The notes beneath the pieces are model-generated. The model was not told where the DNA came from, searched no databases, and saw nothing but the letters and a program-made list of their open reading frames with translations. A stretch of DNA of 64,000 bases from Pelobates cultripes (Eukaryota > Chordata > Amphibia > Anura > Pelobatidae): the NCBI GenBank assembly GCA_933207985.1, contig OW240912.1, positions 73,235,834 through 73,299,833 on the forward strand. The letters are read 5' to 3'. The number at the start of each line of letters is the position of its first letter. The stretch's first letter is position 1. This document shows, piece after piece, positions 11,938-25,199 of the stretch. The position numbers and the translations under genes were made by a program.

Positions 11938-12737
11938 CTCACTTCGAAGCTGCAGACCAGTGTATGCGGTGGCTGGCTGGGCAGCCAGGAGGGATCACTG
12001 ATCGAGGACCCGACACAGTCTGCCCTCAGGCGGTTTAGGCGTCCACGAGGCCCCAGCCAGCGCGAGGCCTTAGGCGGCCCCCTAAACCGCCTAGTTAGAG
12101 AGCCGCCTCTGATAGGAAGCACCTGCCCTGATGACAATACTGTAGTCTCAGGTTTTAATAATGAATATATGAAGGATACAAATTAAACATTTTCTGAAGC
12201 AACATTTCGGCTGTGCGTTTGTGGACGGCGGGTCCACTCTACAGAATCAAGCTTAGAAATGTCATTCCTTGATGTTCCACATGATATGGTATTTTGATAG
12301 CATGGAAAATTGCTGCTATAAATTTGCAGGACCATTAGAACTGGGCTCATACAGCACTTCCAATGTCAGAATTAGCAGGAATGTCTTAATGTTTCTGATA
12401 AATGTTGTGTTTTTTGCTGACAGCAGCAAGATACAAACCACATCCATGACTTCTCTCTGATGAGAAGGAGCTAGCCTGCAGGCTATAGAGTATGCCACTC
12501 TGATAAATGGACTAGGCAGTGGCTCATTGCACTTTTCTGAAATGCAATACTGGAGCATAAGGAGATTGTACTGTGAGCCGCAGAGCGTTTGCTAGGCAGA
12601 TGCTGCCAATGATTTGGAGTCTAAGGATTGTGGCGCATTCCTGCATGAACTCATATAAGAAGTTATACAGCTATATGGATGACTGTCTATGCAGCCACAT
12701 TGTGGCAATATCTTCATGAGGCATGCTTGAGCTCATA

Positions 12738-12866
12738 CAGGGTTATTTAATAATTTAAGGCCAGAGTAGCTAACCTGAAAGCTTGCTTAGAGAATTTTTC
12801 CAATTCGTCTATTTTTACCTTAAATTAGAAATTCGCCTTGAATTCTTACTTTAGTTAATAACCCTG
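12738..12866. mobile_element. MITE with CAGGGTTATT ends
   Basis: CAGGGTTATTTAATAA and TTAATAACCCTG are inverted termini, with TA on the left flank. Interior words (CCAGAGTAGCTAAC, GAATTC) recur at 39239-39384. This suggests a dispersed Tc1/mariner-scale MITE family. Confidence 0.65.
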
Positions 12867-12869
12867 ATA

Positions 12870-15433
12870 GGCGCACAGCCTTAGCCTCTACAAAAATACC
12901 AATATGTGAACGGCGAGAAGGACTATTACAGCTATAGTGCAATCGTAATGCAATCAAATAGCAATTTAGGCTGCAGAAGCTTTGGGTAGGTCTAGATCAA
13001 ACTTTAAGGCATGTTGCGGCTAGTTCAAACTTTTAAGGCATTGTGATGTTGTTTTCTAAATCTTTAATATAAATGTAAAAGGAAATAGAGGATCTCATGG
13101 AAAAGGGTCATTTTTATTGGTTATTTAATTATGTAAATTCCATAGATGTGACAGATCCTCTTTAACAGCTTCTTATAGTTCAGCTAATCGATTGATTTTA
13201 CAAATAGAGTGCAAGAGAATGCATGCAATGTAGGGCAAGATACTGAGTTTCTTTAATCTTTTATCTATTTTCAGACTTCTCATATTGTTTTTGTTGCAAT
13301 GCAATTTGTTAGGGCTCTCCCTAAGCTTAAAGGGCATCCAGACGTGGACCCCGTGCTCACTGTGCCTAGAGTTGTGTTAACTACACCTAGCTAATGAGGC
13401 TCAAAGAAGGCTGAAACAATTGTCCAGGATTGCTGTATCTCTTGTGCAGAGGCAACTTGTCGTCTTTTTTGTTCTAGACTTATGTTCGAGACAAAAATAT
13501 TTTTTGAAACCTGAGCAGATTTTAACCAAAAGGCAAGCTTCTGAGTGTCTCTAATTTTTTTTTTTTTTGTTTCAATAGATTGATTTAACCTTCTAATGGA
13601 TGTGATGACTCTTTTTCCACTTTATATAGTTAAGGAACATATGCAATGCAATACAGATAAGTAATTTTCATCTCATGTCCACATCTATTTTATTTATAAA
13701 ACATGTTGTGGGTTTATTTATGACGATCTCTGCATTTTTGTATTTTTGTTTGTAATTGCATGTAACAAAAGTAATTTTAATTAAACTAGTAATTATACTT
13801 GTATACAAAAGTAACATAAATTCAATACTATACACATAAAATAATATCAGATATTAACTATTCTACATCTTGTGAGTGATGATACCTCCACTACCTGCAT
13901 TCCACTGACTTTTGTAACTAATCATTTCTATGACTTTTATTTTATGTAAAAATCCTGTTGATGCTCCACAAATAGAACACAAATAGAATTCTGCTCTATA
14001 GTTATTAACCCATCCCTGGTGTTACTTCAAGGCCTATCTTGCACCAGCAAATAATGATTCTTAATAAAGAGCCGGTACACAGCTCATATTCCTGGTCTCC
14101 CAATTTATACTCCTGTTGTCTGCAGCCTGTGACTTCATTTTAATGGAGTAATTAAGATATTTTATTAAATATTACAGATTAAGGACACCTTTAGTGAATA
14201 ATAAGGCCAAATAATAACCAAGTTAAGAAAAAAAATAACTGGATTGTTGTAAATGTATTCCAAATTGACTAATCGTGCCTACATAATACAGCTTAGTGGC
14301 TTAGTTAGTTACAGCAGCTCACTGCTTAGTAAGTAAACTCCAGAGTAATATTGACTTCAAGAGTAGCTGTAGAGAGATTGATCTGGGTCGCAGATATATT
14401 GCCTTGCATGGAAATTTCATTCCATGTCTAACATGTATACCTGCCAAGTGCACCAGATCCAATAGAACAGTCCCAATTCTGGTCAAATGTCCCATCGCCC
14501 CTTTACCTCTATCAGAGATTATTTTATTATTAAACGTGTATATTCCAACAGGTTTGCTACAAAAAGCACGGTAGCAAATGAAAAATGTTGTACCGGTCTT
14601 ATATGTCAAGAGGAGAGTGAATGGATGTAAAAAACCCTACTAAAACTACTTCCCAAACATGAATTATTCACGGACATTTCTGGCTGATGTATTAATTATT
14701 CAGTAGTCCAGAGCTCAGGCTGCTGCTATCCTTTACTGTGGCACCCTGGGACATGCTGTCAGTTACAATCATTATCACGCTGCAATCTTGCTTAGATCCT
14801 GCAACTTCTTATGTCAACACAAAGCTAATATTTCTTTTTCCCCATAAATACTTTTATAGATTTTTTGTAAAATTACAATATTTTAAGCATGAACAACAAA
14901 ATTATGATTTTTAATTTTTTTTCCAAATGGGAGATCATTTGGCATGTTTAATATATTTGGGGTAGATTGGCAGTTTGGAGAGGGAACACTAGAGGTGCAG
15001 AGTGGGAGATTGTATTGATGAAATTGCAGTGTACCAGGAGAACCAGTGGCAATTTAGTAACTGCCTGATTACTATTGTTCTCTGCTGTGCTTTTCTCTCT
15101 AGTCTACGCTATCATAAATCAGCACCGACATAGGCTGGACAGCGTCCATTGCAAACACAGCTGAAACACATAGCAGGAAAATATAACTAAAGAATGCTTT
15201 AGTCCTTCTTGAAAGAACAATTACAACGGAGTTGTGGTGACTGCAAGTTGTGGTGATTCGAATGAGATTTAATACTTAGGCAGCAATAGCTGAGCTTGCA
15301 AAACAATGTAAACTGAATTGAAGATTGTTTTTTGGTTACAATTTTGGAACACAATATTAAGTGAAGGATGTCTCTTGAAGGAAACATATATTTTACACAA
15401 TATGTGCTTATAAAGACGTGTATTATATTACTA
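12870..15433. other. no gene recognised
   Basis: This is AT-rich unique-looking DNA. Short open frames (for example 14319-14609 minus) show no motif or splice logic. Confidence 0.5.
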
Positions 15434-16906
15434 TACATTGACCAGCCGCAATATTAAAACCACCTTCCTAATAACGTGTAGGTCCCCCTCGTCTTGCCAA
15501 AACAGTTCTGATGTGTTGAGGCATGGGCTCCACAAGATCTCTGAACACGTCCTGTGGTATCTGGCACCAAGACATTATCCTTTAAGTCCTGCAAGTTTCA
15601 AGGTGAGGCCTCATGGATCAGATTTGTTGTTCAAGCACATCCCACAGAAGCTGAGGCAACACCTTGAACTCTTTGTCATGTTCCTCAAATCATTCCTTAA
15701 CAATTTTTGCAGTGTGGCAGGGGGCATTATCCTACTAAAAAGAGGCCACTGCCATCAGGGAACATCATTGCAATAAAGGGATGTACGAGAACTGCAACAA
15801 TCTCTAGGTAGGTGGTACATGTCAAAGTAACAGTCACATGAATGCCAGGACCCAAGCTTTTCCCATAATGCACCCAGCTGCCATCTCTTCCCCCAGTAGA
15901 AGTCCCACACACTAGCACACATATTCACTTGATCTAAAAGAAAACATAATTCATCAGACCAATTAACCTTCTTTCATTGTCCAGTTATGTTGCTCACTTC
16001 TCCTTTGAAGGCACGTTCGGTGGTGGACAGGGGTCATCATGAGAATTCTGTTCAGTCTGCAGCTATGCAGCCCTATACGCAGCAATCTGCAATGCACTAT
16101 GTGTTCTGACATTTTTTTTATCATGGCCAGCATACTCAGCAATTTGAGGAAGTCCTATACATGGACGAAACGCGTTGGGTGCTTGGTGATGATTCTGAGC
16201 AACTATACCTATTGTTTTTAACTTCTATGTAAGTAAATAAATTGTTTTTTTATTACATACTTGATTGTGCACTACAACTTTATTCTTTCTTTTGAGTATA
16301 TGTACTCCAGCCAACCCATGGTGATCTGAATACACTGTGAATACTGAACCCTTGGAGGGGATTTATGTTAAAGGCATTAATACTTGTAAGTGTGAGTTGC
16401 CATTTGGGAATACAACATTTGTGGCTCATTGTCCACACAGTTACACACTATGTTTTCCTGTTTTTTATGGTTTAGCAGAGTATGCCCTATTGTTTTATAT
16501 ATATAGGCAGCAATTTGAGCTGGAGTAGCTCTTCTGTGTGATCGGACCGGAACAGGCAAGCCTTCGCTCCCCACGTGCATTAAGGAGCCTTGGACACCCA
16601 TAGCCCTGATGCTGATTAACCAGTTGTCTTTGCACCTCTTTTAGTAGTAATAACCACTGCATACCAGGAACACACCAAGACTTGATGAGATACATTGACC
16701 CAGTCGTTTGGCCATCACTATTTGGCCCTTGTCAAAGTCACTCAGATCTTTTCATTTGCCATTTGTCCTGCTCCAACATATACAAATCAAGAACTGACTG
16801 TTCACTATCTGCCTAATATGTCCCAGCCCTTGGCAGGTGCCATTGTAATGATAAAATCAATGTTATTCACCTGTCAGTGCTTTTAATGTTCTTGCAACAC
16901 GGTGTA
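15434..16906 (-). pseudogene. Tc1-like DNA transposon relic
   Basis: On the minus strand, pieces of a DDE transposase can be read in different frames. RLLNARGERRLACSG and ATPAQIAA come from the N-terminal helix-turn-helix part (about 16600-16500). SLGPGIHVTVTLT, TTYLEIVA and VHPFIAMMFPDGSGLF come from the DDE region (15880-15730). The ends are TACATTGACCAGCC at the left and ACACGGTGTA at the right, flanked by TA. Numerous stops and frameshifts plus an internal insertion make it inactive. It matches a Tc1-type family that I recall being widespread in fish and frogs. Confidence 0.82.
16149..16519 (+). mobile_element. Penelope-type 3' unit inserted in the Tc1-like relic
   Basis: CAGCAATTTGAG is duplicated at 16137-16148 and 16508-16519, and the transposase sequence continues directly across it. 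The inserted 360 bases start at GAAGTCC with the stem GTCC/GGAC, then GAAACGCG, AAATAAATTG and a long AT-rich tail containing TTTGAGTATATG. The insertion is therefore 5'-truncated almost exactly at the CTGA box. Confidence 0.85.
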
Positions 16907-18260
16907 TACTGTGGTATATTGAATGTTTTGTGGACTGTTGAATATTCATTGAACATATTTTATGGCATTGCATTAGACTGTCCCTGCAAGCTTACCTTTT
17001 AGTTCGATAACAATTTCTTAAAGGGAATCTTAAGGCACGATAATAATTTAATCTCACAGAGTGCTTATAAATCCTCATGCACTTCCACTTACACCAAGTC
17101 TGACTCACTGATTTCAGTCTTTTTTTGTAGAAAGAAAATGCCTTTTTATTTAGAGTGTGTTCAGTCAGCGGTGAACTGACAGTAGCTTGGGCCCCTCAAG
17201 CACATTTCGTCCCTGGGCCCCTGTCACATACAAAACACAAACAACTGCAAAAAAATCATTGTACTGAATTGCAAAATTTAAGTCAATATAGGTGGTTTGA
17301 ATACATTTTACAACACTGATACTATTTAAGCCTGCATTTTTTAATTTGATCTACAAGTCACAAAACATCACTGTTTAGTGACTGAATTCTATAGTTGTTT
17401 AGCAATAAATAGTTGAGGACTGCCAAAAAATCTAAATTGTTGGCAACAAAAGATGAACCTTAATCACCTTGTAGAATTTGTTTTTAAATTCTTCCTCTCT
17501 CCTAGGACATCCCCAGGTAGGAGATAAACCCTATAGAGAGTATGTTGGGAAACAACATAATATTGTTGATGAAACTGTTGATGCGATCTGGTAAATATGC
17601 TATCCCTATGCTTACACTACATATTAATTCTATCACTGCAGTGCTGATGGCCATGTGTCACCATGTTACAATTTGTAAAAACCAGGGTACAAAAAGTATC
17701 TGCATCATACACCGATTCTACTACGTTATATTAATCTCAGTGTATATCTTTGCACATACTAATACCTAGGTAGGAGCTACTGTTATTGAAATGTGTTTCT
17801 AATGCACTTAGTGATATGACATATGTATCTTATAATGCAACCTTATCGATGTTATTTGTCTTTTTCCCTGTACCACCTACTGTTTACAAATATTTTTTAT
17901 TTTCTCCTCTTTAATGTATACTCCCTCTACACTGACTGCCAGGTACAAAGGACAGAGCTTTTAACAATGATTGACATGGAACCTAGATGGAGACGCTCAG
18001 TCGCAGGATAATAAGAGTGGATTTATGTATTGTGTAGGATTTATGTATTTACTTAAATTTTTAAACCTCACAGATACATTTGGAGTGCGGGGTCCTTTCT
18101 GGTGTAAAATAAGCTATTGGGCACTGTGGAGAAGGTCCCAATGTGCAGTAAATCTTGCAAAAAAAAGTTTTACTCACTTGATCTTCCACAGTCCATTTGC
18201 TGAAAGCTTATGATTGGACCATTTCGCTGGCTTAGTTCATTATATTAGACTTACCTGTAT
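16907..18260. other. no gene recognised
   Basis: It is AT-rich. GGGCCCCTCAAGCACATTTC near 17190 resembles the end of the element at 23.8 kb. Short frames at 17542-18213 have no recognisable similarity. Confidence 0.45.
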
Positions 18261-18375
18261 CTTTCCCCATATTGTGTCCTTTTCTTTCAAAAACTGTTCT
18301 TCTTTATGTTATCTCTGCTCTATTTCTCTTTAAAACATAAGACTAAGTAAGGTCTACTTAGTACTATGTATTTTT

Positions 18376-18495
18376 CTACAGTTGGCAATCTTGACAAAGG
18401 GTGGGGCTTAAGACAAGCCTTGACCTTTGTAACTTGGCAGAAGAAGCGGAGCTTGCCTTAAGCCCCACCCTTTATCAGGATTTGTCAAGTGTAGG
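18376..18495. repeat. foldback around AAAGGGTGGGGCTTAAG
   Basis: CTTGACAAAGGGTGGGGCTT and its complement AAGCCCCACCCTTTATCAGG form a long hairpin. Flanking AT-rich sequences on both sides are also loosely inverted out to about 18265 and 18600, so the whole may be a larger foldback element. Confidence 0.7.
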
Positions 18496-18629
18496 AGAAA
18501 TGCATAAAACAAAGTAATCCCTGCTTTGCCAAATATATCAGAAATAAAGAAAAGAAGAACAGATTCTGAAAGAGAAATAAAAGAGGAAACAACAAGAGAA
18601 AGGTAAGTTTGAGGTGACAGACACTTTAA

Positions 18630-19074
18630 AGGGACACTATAGGCACCCAGGCCACTTCAGCTCATTGAAGTGGTCTGGGTGCAATGTCCCATGTCCCTTA
18701 ACTCTACAGTGGTAATTGTTGCAGTTTCTGAGAAACTCCAATAATTACCTCTGCGGGTTAACTCCTCCTCTAGTACCTGTCTACCAGACAGCCACTAGAG
18801 GGACTTCTGGAATTGAAACGGACCTTTGGTCCGTTATCTGACGCTGGACATCATCACGCTCTGTATGAGGACCTCCTGCGTCAGATTTTCTCCATAGGGT
18901 CCCCATTAGGCTGATGTCAGGGGAGGAGCGTGGGCGGAGCCTAACCCAGCGCCGAGGGACATCGGCGCTGGATTCAGGTAAGTGACTGAAGGGGGGGAGG
19001 ACGAGGGAGTGGGCACTGCCGGAGCCTATAGTGCCAGGATTATGGGTTTGTTTTCCTGGCACTATATAATCCCT
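18630..19074 (+). mobile_element. TTAA-type MITE
   Basis: This copy starts AGGGACACTATAGGCACCCA after TTAA (18626-18629) and ends ACTATATAATCCCT before CTAA, a one-base variant of the expected duplication. The inner pair is CCACTTCAGCTCATTGAAGTGG. It is the same family as the other TTAA copies. Confidence 0.8.
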
Positions 19075-22000
19075 CTAAGTAAATCTGTTCTGAGGCATAT
19101 TTCTTTGAAACCCAAAAATGTTTTTTTGCAGAGCCTTTCATCACTCCTGTGCTAAATATGTTCTAGAAACAGGTGACTCACTCTAGAAGTTAAGAGGCCC
19201 AACTCTGAAAAAAAAAAAAAAATAGAAAAAAGAAAAAAGAAACCTGCGACCTTGATGTTGTTAATACACTGTAGTCATGTAACATTATGACAATTCTTTT
19301 GACAAACTGGCCTTCTGCATAGGGTTCTGAACTCCAGTTATTGTGCCATGGGTGAAAGGAGAGTCTAAGCGGAATCTTGTGCTACCCATATGGAATGCCT
19401 TGCAACCTATTTCTAGATCCTGGGGTTAGAATGTTTTAATATTCTGTTATAATGATGTGAAATTAGACACCAACTAACTAACTGAATGCCAGGGGAATGC
19501 AATCAGGAGGTTGAATTTTCCCTCTCATTTTCTGCATTGTACGACAGCTGCCTGGCTACTTAAGGTGGCGGTAACAGACTGCCCAGGGAAGTTTGATGAA
19601 TATTTGTTCTCTGTGAGCACAAGCTGCTTCCTGTTCCATCTCATTTGTCACTGCTAATATACTGCAAACCTGGCCACTTGCCAACACGTTCCATCCCATT
19701 GCACAGTGTCTTCTTGGCTAAGCTGCCAGCCCATTCTACAAAGACGTATAGTAAACAAGGCCGTAGCAGGGCTCCCCTTTGTTGTCATCTTAGAGTAATG
19801 CAAAATAATCAGACTAAAGACAATTGTCCCATGCACCATCAGCTTTATTTCTTTTCATGCCGAAAAAATACAAAATGGAATGCATTCAATCCCTCACCTC
19901 CTCCTCCCCTTATTCCCTTTATTTGAAACTCATGCCCTTGTGTTTTGGCAAGAGGGGGGGCAGTGTGGGATTTCTGCATGCTACTGATTGTTCATTGAAT
20001 GTTATGAGAATCTAGGAAGGACTGCAGACATTGCTGTGTGGAAGGTAGATCTGCAGTTTATGCTACAGAAGGAACGTAGGGTATTATGCAAATGTTCACT
20101 GGCCATGCCATAGCTTACCAAGGGTTGGACGGGAGCCATGCAGCATCTAAACATGGCACTTTGCCCTGCCTGCATTGCACCTCATTTTGGCATAGATACA
20201 TTCTTGCTGTGTCTTCAGAATATGTTTCCTCTGACTGGCAAAAACGAGTCCTCTTATAAAAGAAGACAGAAGACTTACAGATCATTTAGAGCCAGACAAT
20301 CTTGCCAAACTGCGAAGCACATAACCATCTGAGCTTCGAAGGGGTATACAAACATTTTTCTACTTTCAGTATTATTCACCAAAGTGTAAACAGTAGGACA
20401 TTTATTGTGAACTAAAAGTGAAAAACTGGAAAAAAAAATAATTTCAATCAGCAATATTTTCATTTCAGTTTTGGTCTAAATTTTAAATTTGATTTAGGAA
20501 CTTTAGAGAATAACCCTGGGTAAATTGAAGGAAAGTTTAAAAAAACATGGGACTTATCCTCGGGGTGCTGTGCTTTGTCACACATTCTATAATCACAGTG
20601 ACAGTTCATTTAATACTCGATTTAAAATCCATTCTATCAGAGATTTAATATGTTATCATTGTTGAAAGTAAGAAAATTGTAATTAAAGACAATATTGTTT
20701 TGCCTTACTGCGTAAATTATCGACAAGGGTTTTGTTCATGTATGTGTGTGCAGGTAATAGGGATGTTATTCCAAATGAATGGATTATGGGGTATTTGAAC
20801 TATTACGATTAATATTATGGATTGTGTGCAGACTGACTTTCCATGTGAAATTTTCTGAAATTGTCAAATTACCTTAACTTACTCCTATGGCACATGTGCA
20901 GAACACAGAGCTTTTCCAGATGATATAAAAAAAAAAAAAAAATTCCATTAAAATATAAAATGCAGTATAAATATCATACTTCTGTAAATTGCAGAAATCT
21001 GTTCAATCTGTGAACAATAATAAAAGCCACTTACACAATATCAGAGTATATAATATTGTTTCTGGTAATCTTTGGCATTGCATCATCAATTAATGACATG
21101 TTTATAAATACATTTAATTAACAGAGCACCAATCTGCGTTTTGAACACTACATTGCATCTCTTGCTAAATGACAATCTGCTACGGTAATGGAATCATTTG
21201 CCATTGGACCAATATAATGTATCAGCTTGCAGCTTTGGTGCAGCTTCTAATTCAATTATTTCCCATTTATTGAGAAATGGCAAGTAGATAAATTTGAGAG
21301 GCTTGTTTTATTGTTTCATATAGAAACAATGGGATTCCTAGACAGCTGCATAGATAAGGTTCCCAAACAGTGAGGCCATATTTTTCCAATCAGGAGTTTC
21401 TCCACTTCCTCCTGGAAGGGAGAGACAACTGGATGGAGGCAAGGTTCAAGAGTATTTTTTATTTATTTATTGCAAAAATCCTGCATTTTGAGTCTAGACT
21501 TTTTTTTTGCTTGATATTCTATCCAGAGTGATGGCACTCTGGATGTTTGCAAATTATAAACACCTAATGACGGTCATGGGCCTGTTATGCATCAAAGGAC
21601 ATGATTCATGAGGTGAATTTGTGCATCTTAGGTGGAGGCCATGACTCCTTTGGGGATATCTGATCAACAAGTGTGCAGTTCACATTATGCTGTCACAAGT
21701 AATTGCACCAGTGAAATACACACGTTGGCTTTGTATTGTTTGAATGTAAGACTTACATAGATAAATGTTATTATTTTTTGCTAACTTTGAAAACTGCTTT
21801 ACGGTGGATATCAGACTAAACAGAAAATCAGACATTTCCCATATCATGAAGTCAGGAGTCCTACACTCCCTATACCTTTATATAATAAAGCCCTATTAAA
21901 GATTTAATTGGATTTCTTTCGGAAAAAATAAAGGTGACTCTGTACTATTAATGTCTGAGTAAGGTGTAGCGCATCCACAAATCTCAAAGAGTTTATTTAC

Positions 22001-23135
22001 TAAACTAAGAATTGTGAAACATTGCCAAGGGAACTGAAAATTTAGGGCCAAAGAGTTTGAGAATTGTTCCCCAATTTGGCTATTTTTACATACAATATGC
22101 GGCTCTACACATTTCCCAGTTTAGTGAATAAATCCTCCTGTCACTCATAGGCTTCAAGAAAACCAACATTCTAAGCATTTTGTCTGGCAGTCCCTCACTT
22201 GCATACAGGTTTGCCAGAGCTAGACTATCACTGTATGTATCTTAGGACACCTTGCCTGCACGTCCAGCTGAGTGCAAGCAGAGGAGTAGAGGTCAGCATT
22301 GCAGCAGGGGAATATAATCATGCATATGATTAGAATTTTTTTTTCTCCAAATTACCCATCAAAAATACTAAAAAAAGAGATTAAAAGTCCTGTTTCATTT
22401 TGTCAGCGAGGAAGCAGCATCATCCAAAACAGGGGGAGGCCACCCAGCACGTGGGGGGTGTACCAATGTCTTTTTTGTTCATAGCAACCCTATATTTGGC
22501 AGTTTTCAGCTTTATTAATTAATAGAGACAATAGCGTTCATTCCTTTGATACAAAAGCTGTAAATAAAAACAGGACTTGTGCCATCAACTGAATGCCAGT
22601 GCTTGGGTGCCTTTCCCCAAAAAATGTCCATTTTGAAGGTTTTGTGTGGGAGAATTGCACCCAGGCATCTGATTATTCCCCTCAGTGAAGTTCCTCATCC
22701 TGTGTGCTGTAATCCTTCATTCCTCTCAATTCCCAAGGGTGTGTAAAGTGCTGCATGCAATCCCTTGGATTTGTGGTACACTGGGTCCTGCTCCTTCCTC
22801 CAGCAATAATCCAAAAAGTAAGATTCTCTTGCAGTGAGGACATGAGAAATTGTGCAAAGGAAAAGCAGGCCACATCCAGGTCCTTTTCTGGTTCCCGTCT
22901 CACCTGCAAATCCTAATGGAAGACTGAAATGGACAAAAGTATCAGAAATCAATACCGGATTGGCTGCATGCTGACATTCATCATTCTCCTTTGACATTTG
23001 TATTGTTACTGCTATTACATAAGTTAAACAGCCCGGGTTTTTTATGAAAATAGTAGTAAATATAAGAAAAAAAGAAGTTTCTTATATTTAAGATATTTCT
23101 TATAATTAAGGCTCCCATAAGCCTTAATAGGATAC
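19075..23135. other. no gene recognised; a few small MITEs
   Basis: Mostly AT-rich unique-looking sequence with A-runs at 19209-19223 and 20927-20941. The MITE at 21989-22134 is listed separately. Confidence 0.5.
21989..22134. mobile_element. MITE, TTTATTTACTAAA family
   Basis: GAGTTTATTTACTAAAC and GTTTAGTGAATAAATCC are imperfect inverted termini. Interior GGGCCAAAGAGTTTGAGAAT resembles the same family. Confidence 0.6.
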
Positions 23136-23139
23136 TTAA

Positions 23140-23796
23140 AGCACTACAGCTTATTGTAGTTGTACGGTGCATAAAGTTGTCTCTGAAAATGTACCTTTAA
23201 AATCCACATTGTATTCTTTACGATCAATTAAAAGTCCTGCTCCCAATGCACCCCCTGTTCTTTTAAAAGGGAAGAATAGTGCTTCCCTATTCAGCTATAT
23301 TACGGTGGGCATGCTCACAGCATCATTTCGTGCACTGCTCAGAACACAGCTCCTACAGGTTCAGTAGACTGAAAAAAACTATATTTACATCTCATACAGA
23401 GTGCTATCTTCAACCACAGTCACTGTGCTGTTATTTCTGAAGAAGAAATAACAGGCATTTAAGATAATGCTTTTTAATTGGCATTTGCTACCCCCCCGCC
23501 CCCTGACACTGCATGGATTAAAAAAACGTTTACTGAACTCACCCAATTCCATCACCGATCTCCCTCGGTGCTGGGTTAGCACTCCGCCTCCTCTGATGTC
23601 ACCCGGTGTAGGGGGGTAACGCGTGGTGAGCTCATTAGGCCTTCCCCATAGGAAAGCATTGTTTCAATGCTTTCCTATGGGGATTTAACTGATGATGGAT
23701 GTCCTCATGCAGAGCGTGAAGGCGTTCAACGTCAGTAGGCGACCTAGCAAGCAGGAAGTGCCTCTAGTGGCTGCCTGAGTGACAGTCACTAGAGGC
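23140..23796 (+). mobile_element. probable TTAA-type MITE, diverged
   Basis: It starts AGCACTACAG after TTAA (23136-23139). The right portion carries GAAAGCATTGTTTC and its complement, and the CTCTAGTGGCTGCCTGAG block seen in the other copies. The right terminus is lost where another repeat begins near 23797. Confidence 0.5.
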
Positions 23797-24221
23797 CAGG
23801 GGCGGACTGAGAACCCTCAGGGCCCCCGGGCAAAATAAATCAAGGGCCCCCTTACAGGCCCCACCCATACTCTGCAGCAAGCGCCACCCTTGTCCCGCCT
23901 TCATGCACCGCCTCCAGCCACACCCTACACAATCTTTAGACACAAGGAACAAAAGGGCAATAAGCCCTTCGAGGCCCCAGCAGAGACTACAATTGAGGGC
24001 TAATGGGCCATGGAGGGGGGTCTTTCTAGCGGGGGCTATCTCAGTGTCCTTTAGAGAGTGTGTTAGAAAGAATCCCCTCCAGGCCCCATTAGAGACTACA
24101 ATGGAGTCTAATGGGGCCTGGAGGGTGGTCTCTCCAACACTCTGGTTTCTATTCACAATATAGCAACACAACATAGCTCGCTGATACCTAGGCCAAGTTG
24201 GCTCCTCTTACCTTAATTACT

Positions 24222-24540
24222 GTTGCTGGCTGGCAGTCTGTGGGCTTGCTTGCTGCGGCTGGCAGGCTGTGGGCTTGCTGGCTACTGCCGGCAGGCTGTG
24301 GGCTTGCTGACTGCGGCTGGCAGGCTGTGGCTTGCTGACTGCGGCTGGCAGGCTGTGGCTTGCTGGCTGCGACTGGCAGGCTGTGGGCTTGCTGGCTGTA
24401 AGCCTGTGGCTTGCTGTAGGCCTGTGGGCTGGCTACTGGCCTGTGGGCTGGCTAACTGGCTGGCTACTGGCCAGCCTGTGGGCTGGCTAACTGGCTGGCT
24501 ACTGGCCAGCCTGTGGGTTGGCTGGCTGGCTACTGGGGCA
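24222..24540 (+). repeat. minisatellite of GCTGGCAGGCTGTGGGCTT units
   Basis: Tandem units of about 27-32 bases contain GGCAGGCTGTGGGCTTGCTG, with later degenerate units built on GGCTGGCTACTGG. The frame across it (Leu/Gly/Trp/Ala-rich) is low complexity. Confidence 0.9.
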
Positions 24541-24659
24541 CTTGTAAATTATTTAAAGAAATAATCTATGCACAATAACCACTACTGCTCCAGAGTAAGT
24601 AGTCAAACCATTTAAGAACAGTTTGACAACTTACCTGGGATCTGCTGGGATATGGGGCT

Positions 24660-24915
24660 GTAGTAGGGAATAGGAGCAGTGGTGCAATGTGTGTGAAAGG
24701 TTCAGTGTGTGTGGGGGTGTAGTGTGTGAATGTGTAGGGTGTGTGGGCTGTGTATGTGTGTGGCAATGTTAGTATGGGGGGCTGTGTATGGGGGTCTGTG
24801 TGTATATGGGTGGGCAGTGTATGTGTGTGTGTGAGGCAATGTGTGTAAATGTGTATGTGTATGGGGGCAGTGTGTGAATGTGTATGGTGTGTGTTTGGGG
24901 GCAGTGTGTTTATGG
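24660..24915 (+). repeat. GT-rich minisatellite
   Basis: The units are TGTGTGAATGTGTATGGTGT, GGGGGCAGTGTG and similar. It has no coding content. Confidence 0.85.
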
Positions 24916-25199
24916 GGCTAGAGTTCACTCTCACCACTGCGACCACCAGGAATCCCTGGGGGTCACAGTGTTGAGAGTGAACACTAGACCGTAGCTCCAG
25001 GACTAGAGCTGACTCTCGCAAGAGCGATAACGTTGCCATGGTAATCGCGGCAACGCTCTGTGCTCGTGCAAGAAGGACCCAGAGGAGCTGCAGGGTGAGC
25101 TCCCAGGTCCTCTCTTCCTCCCTCCCCTGCCCGCATGGTGCCTGCGGACAGGGGAGGGGGGGGGCAATTGCCCTGTTGCCCCCCTGGATCCACCAGTGA

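Larger units (their letters stand above)
23797..25197. mobile_element. possible composite transposon with GGGCCCCC ends
   Basis: The left end is CAGGGGCGGACTGAGAACC followed by GGGCCCCCGGGCAAA. The right end is TTGCCCTGTTGCCCCCC, then GGATCCACCAGTG. These are loosely inverted and resemble frog DNA-transposon termini. The interior is mostly minisatellite and shares a CG block with 11.83 kb. The element call is tentative. Confidence 0.4.
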
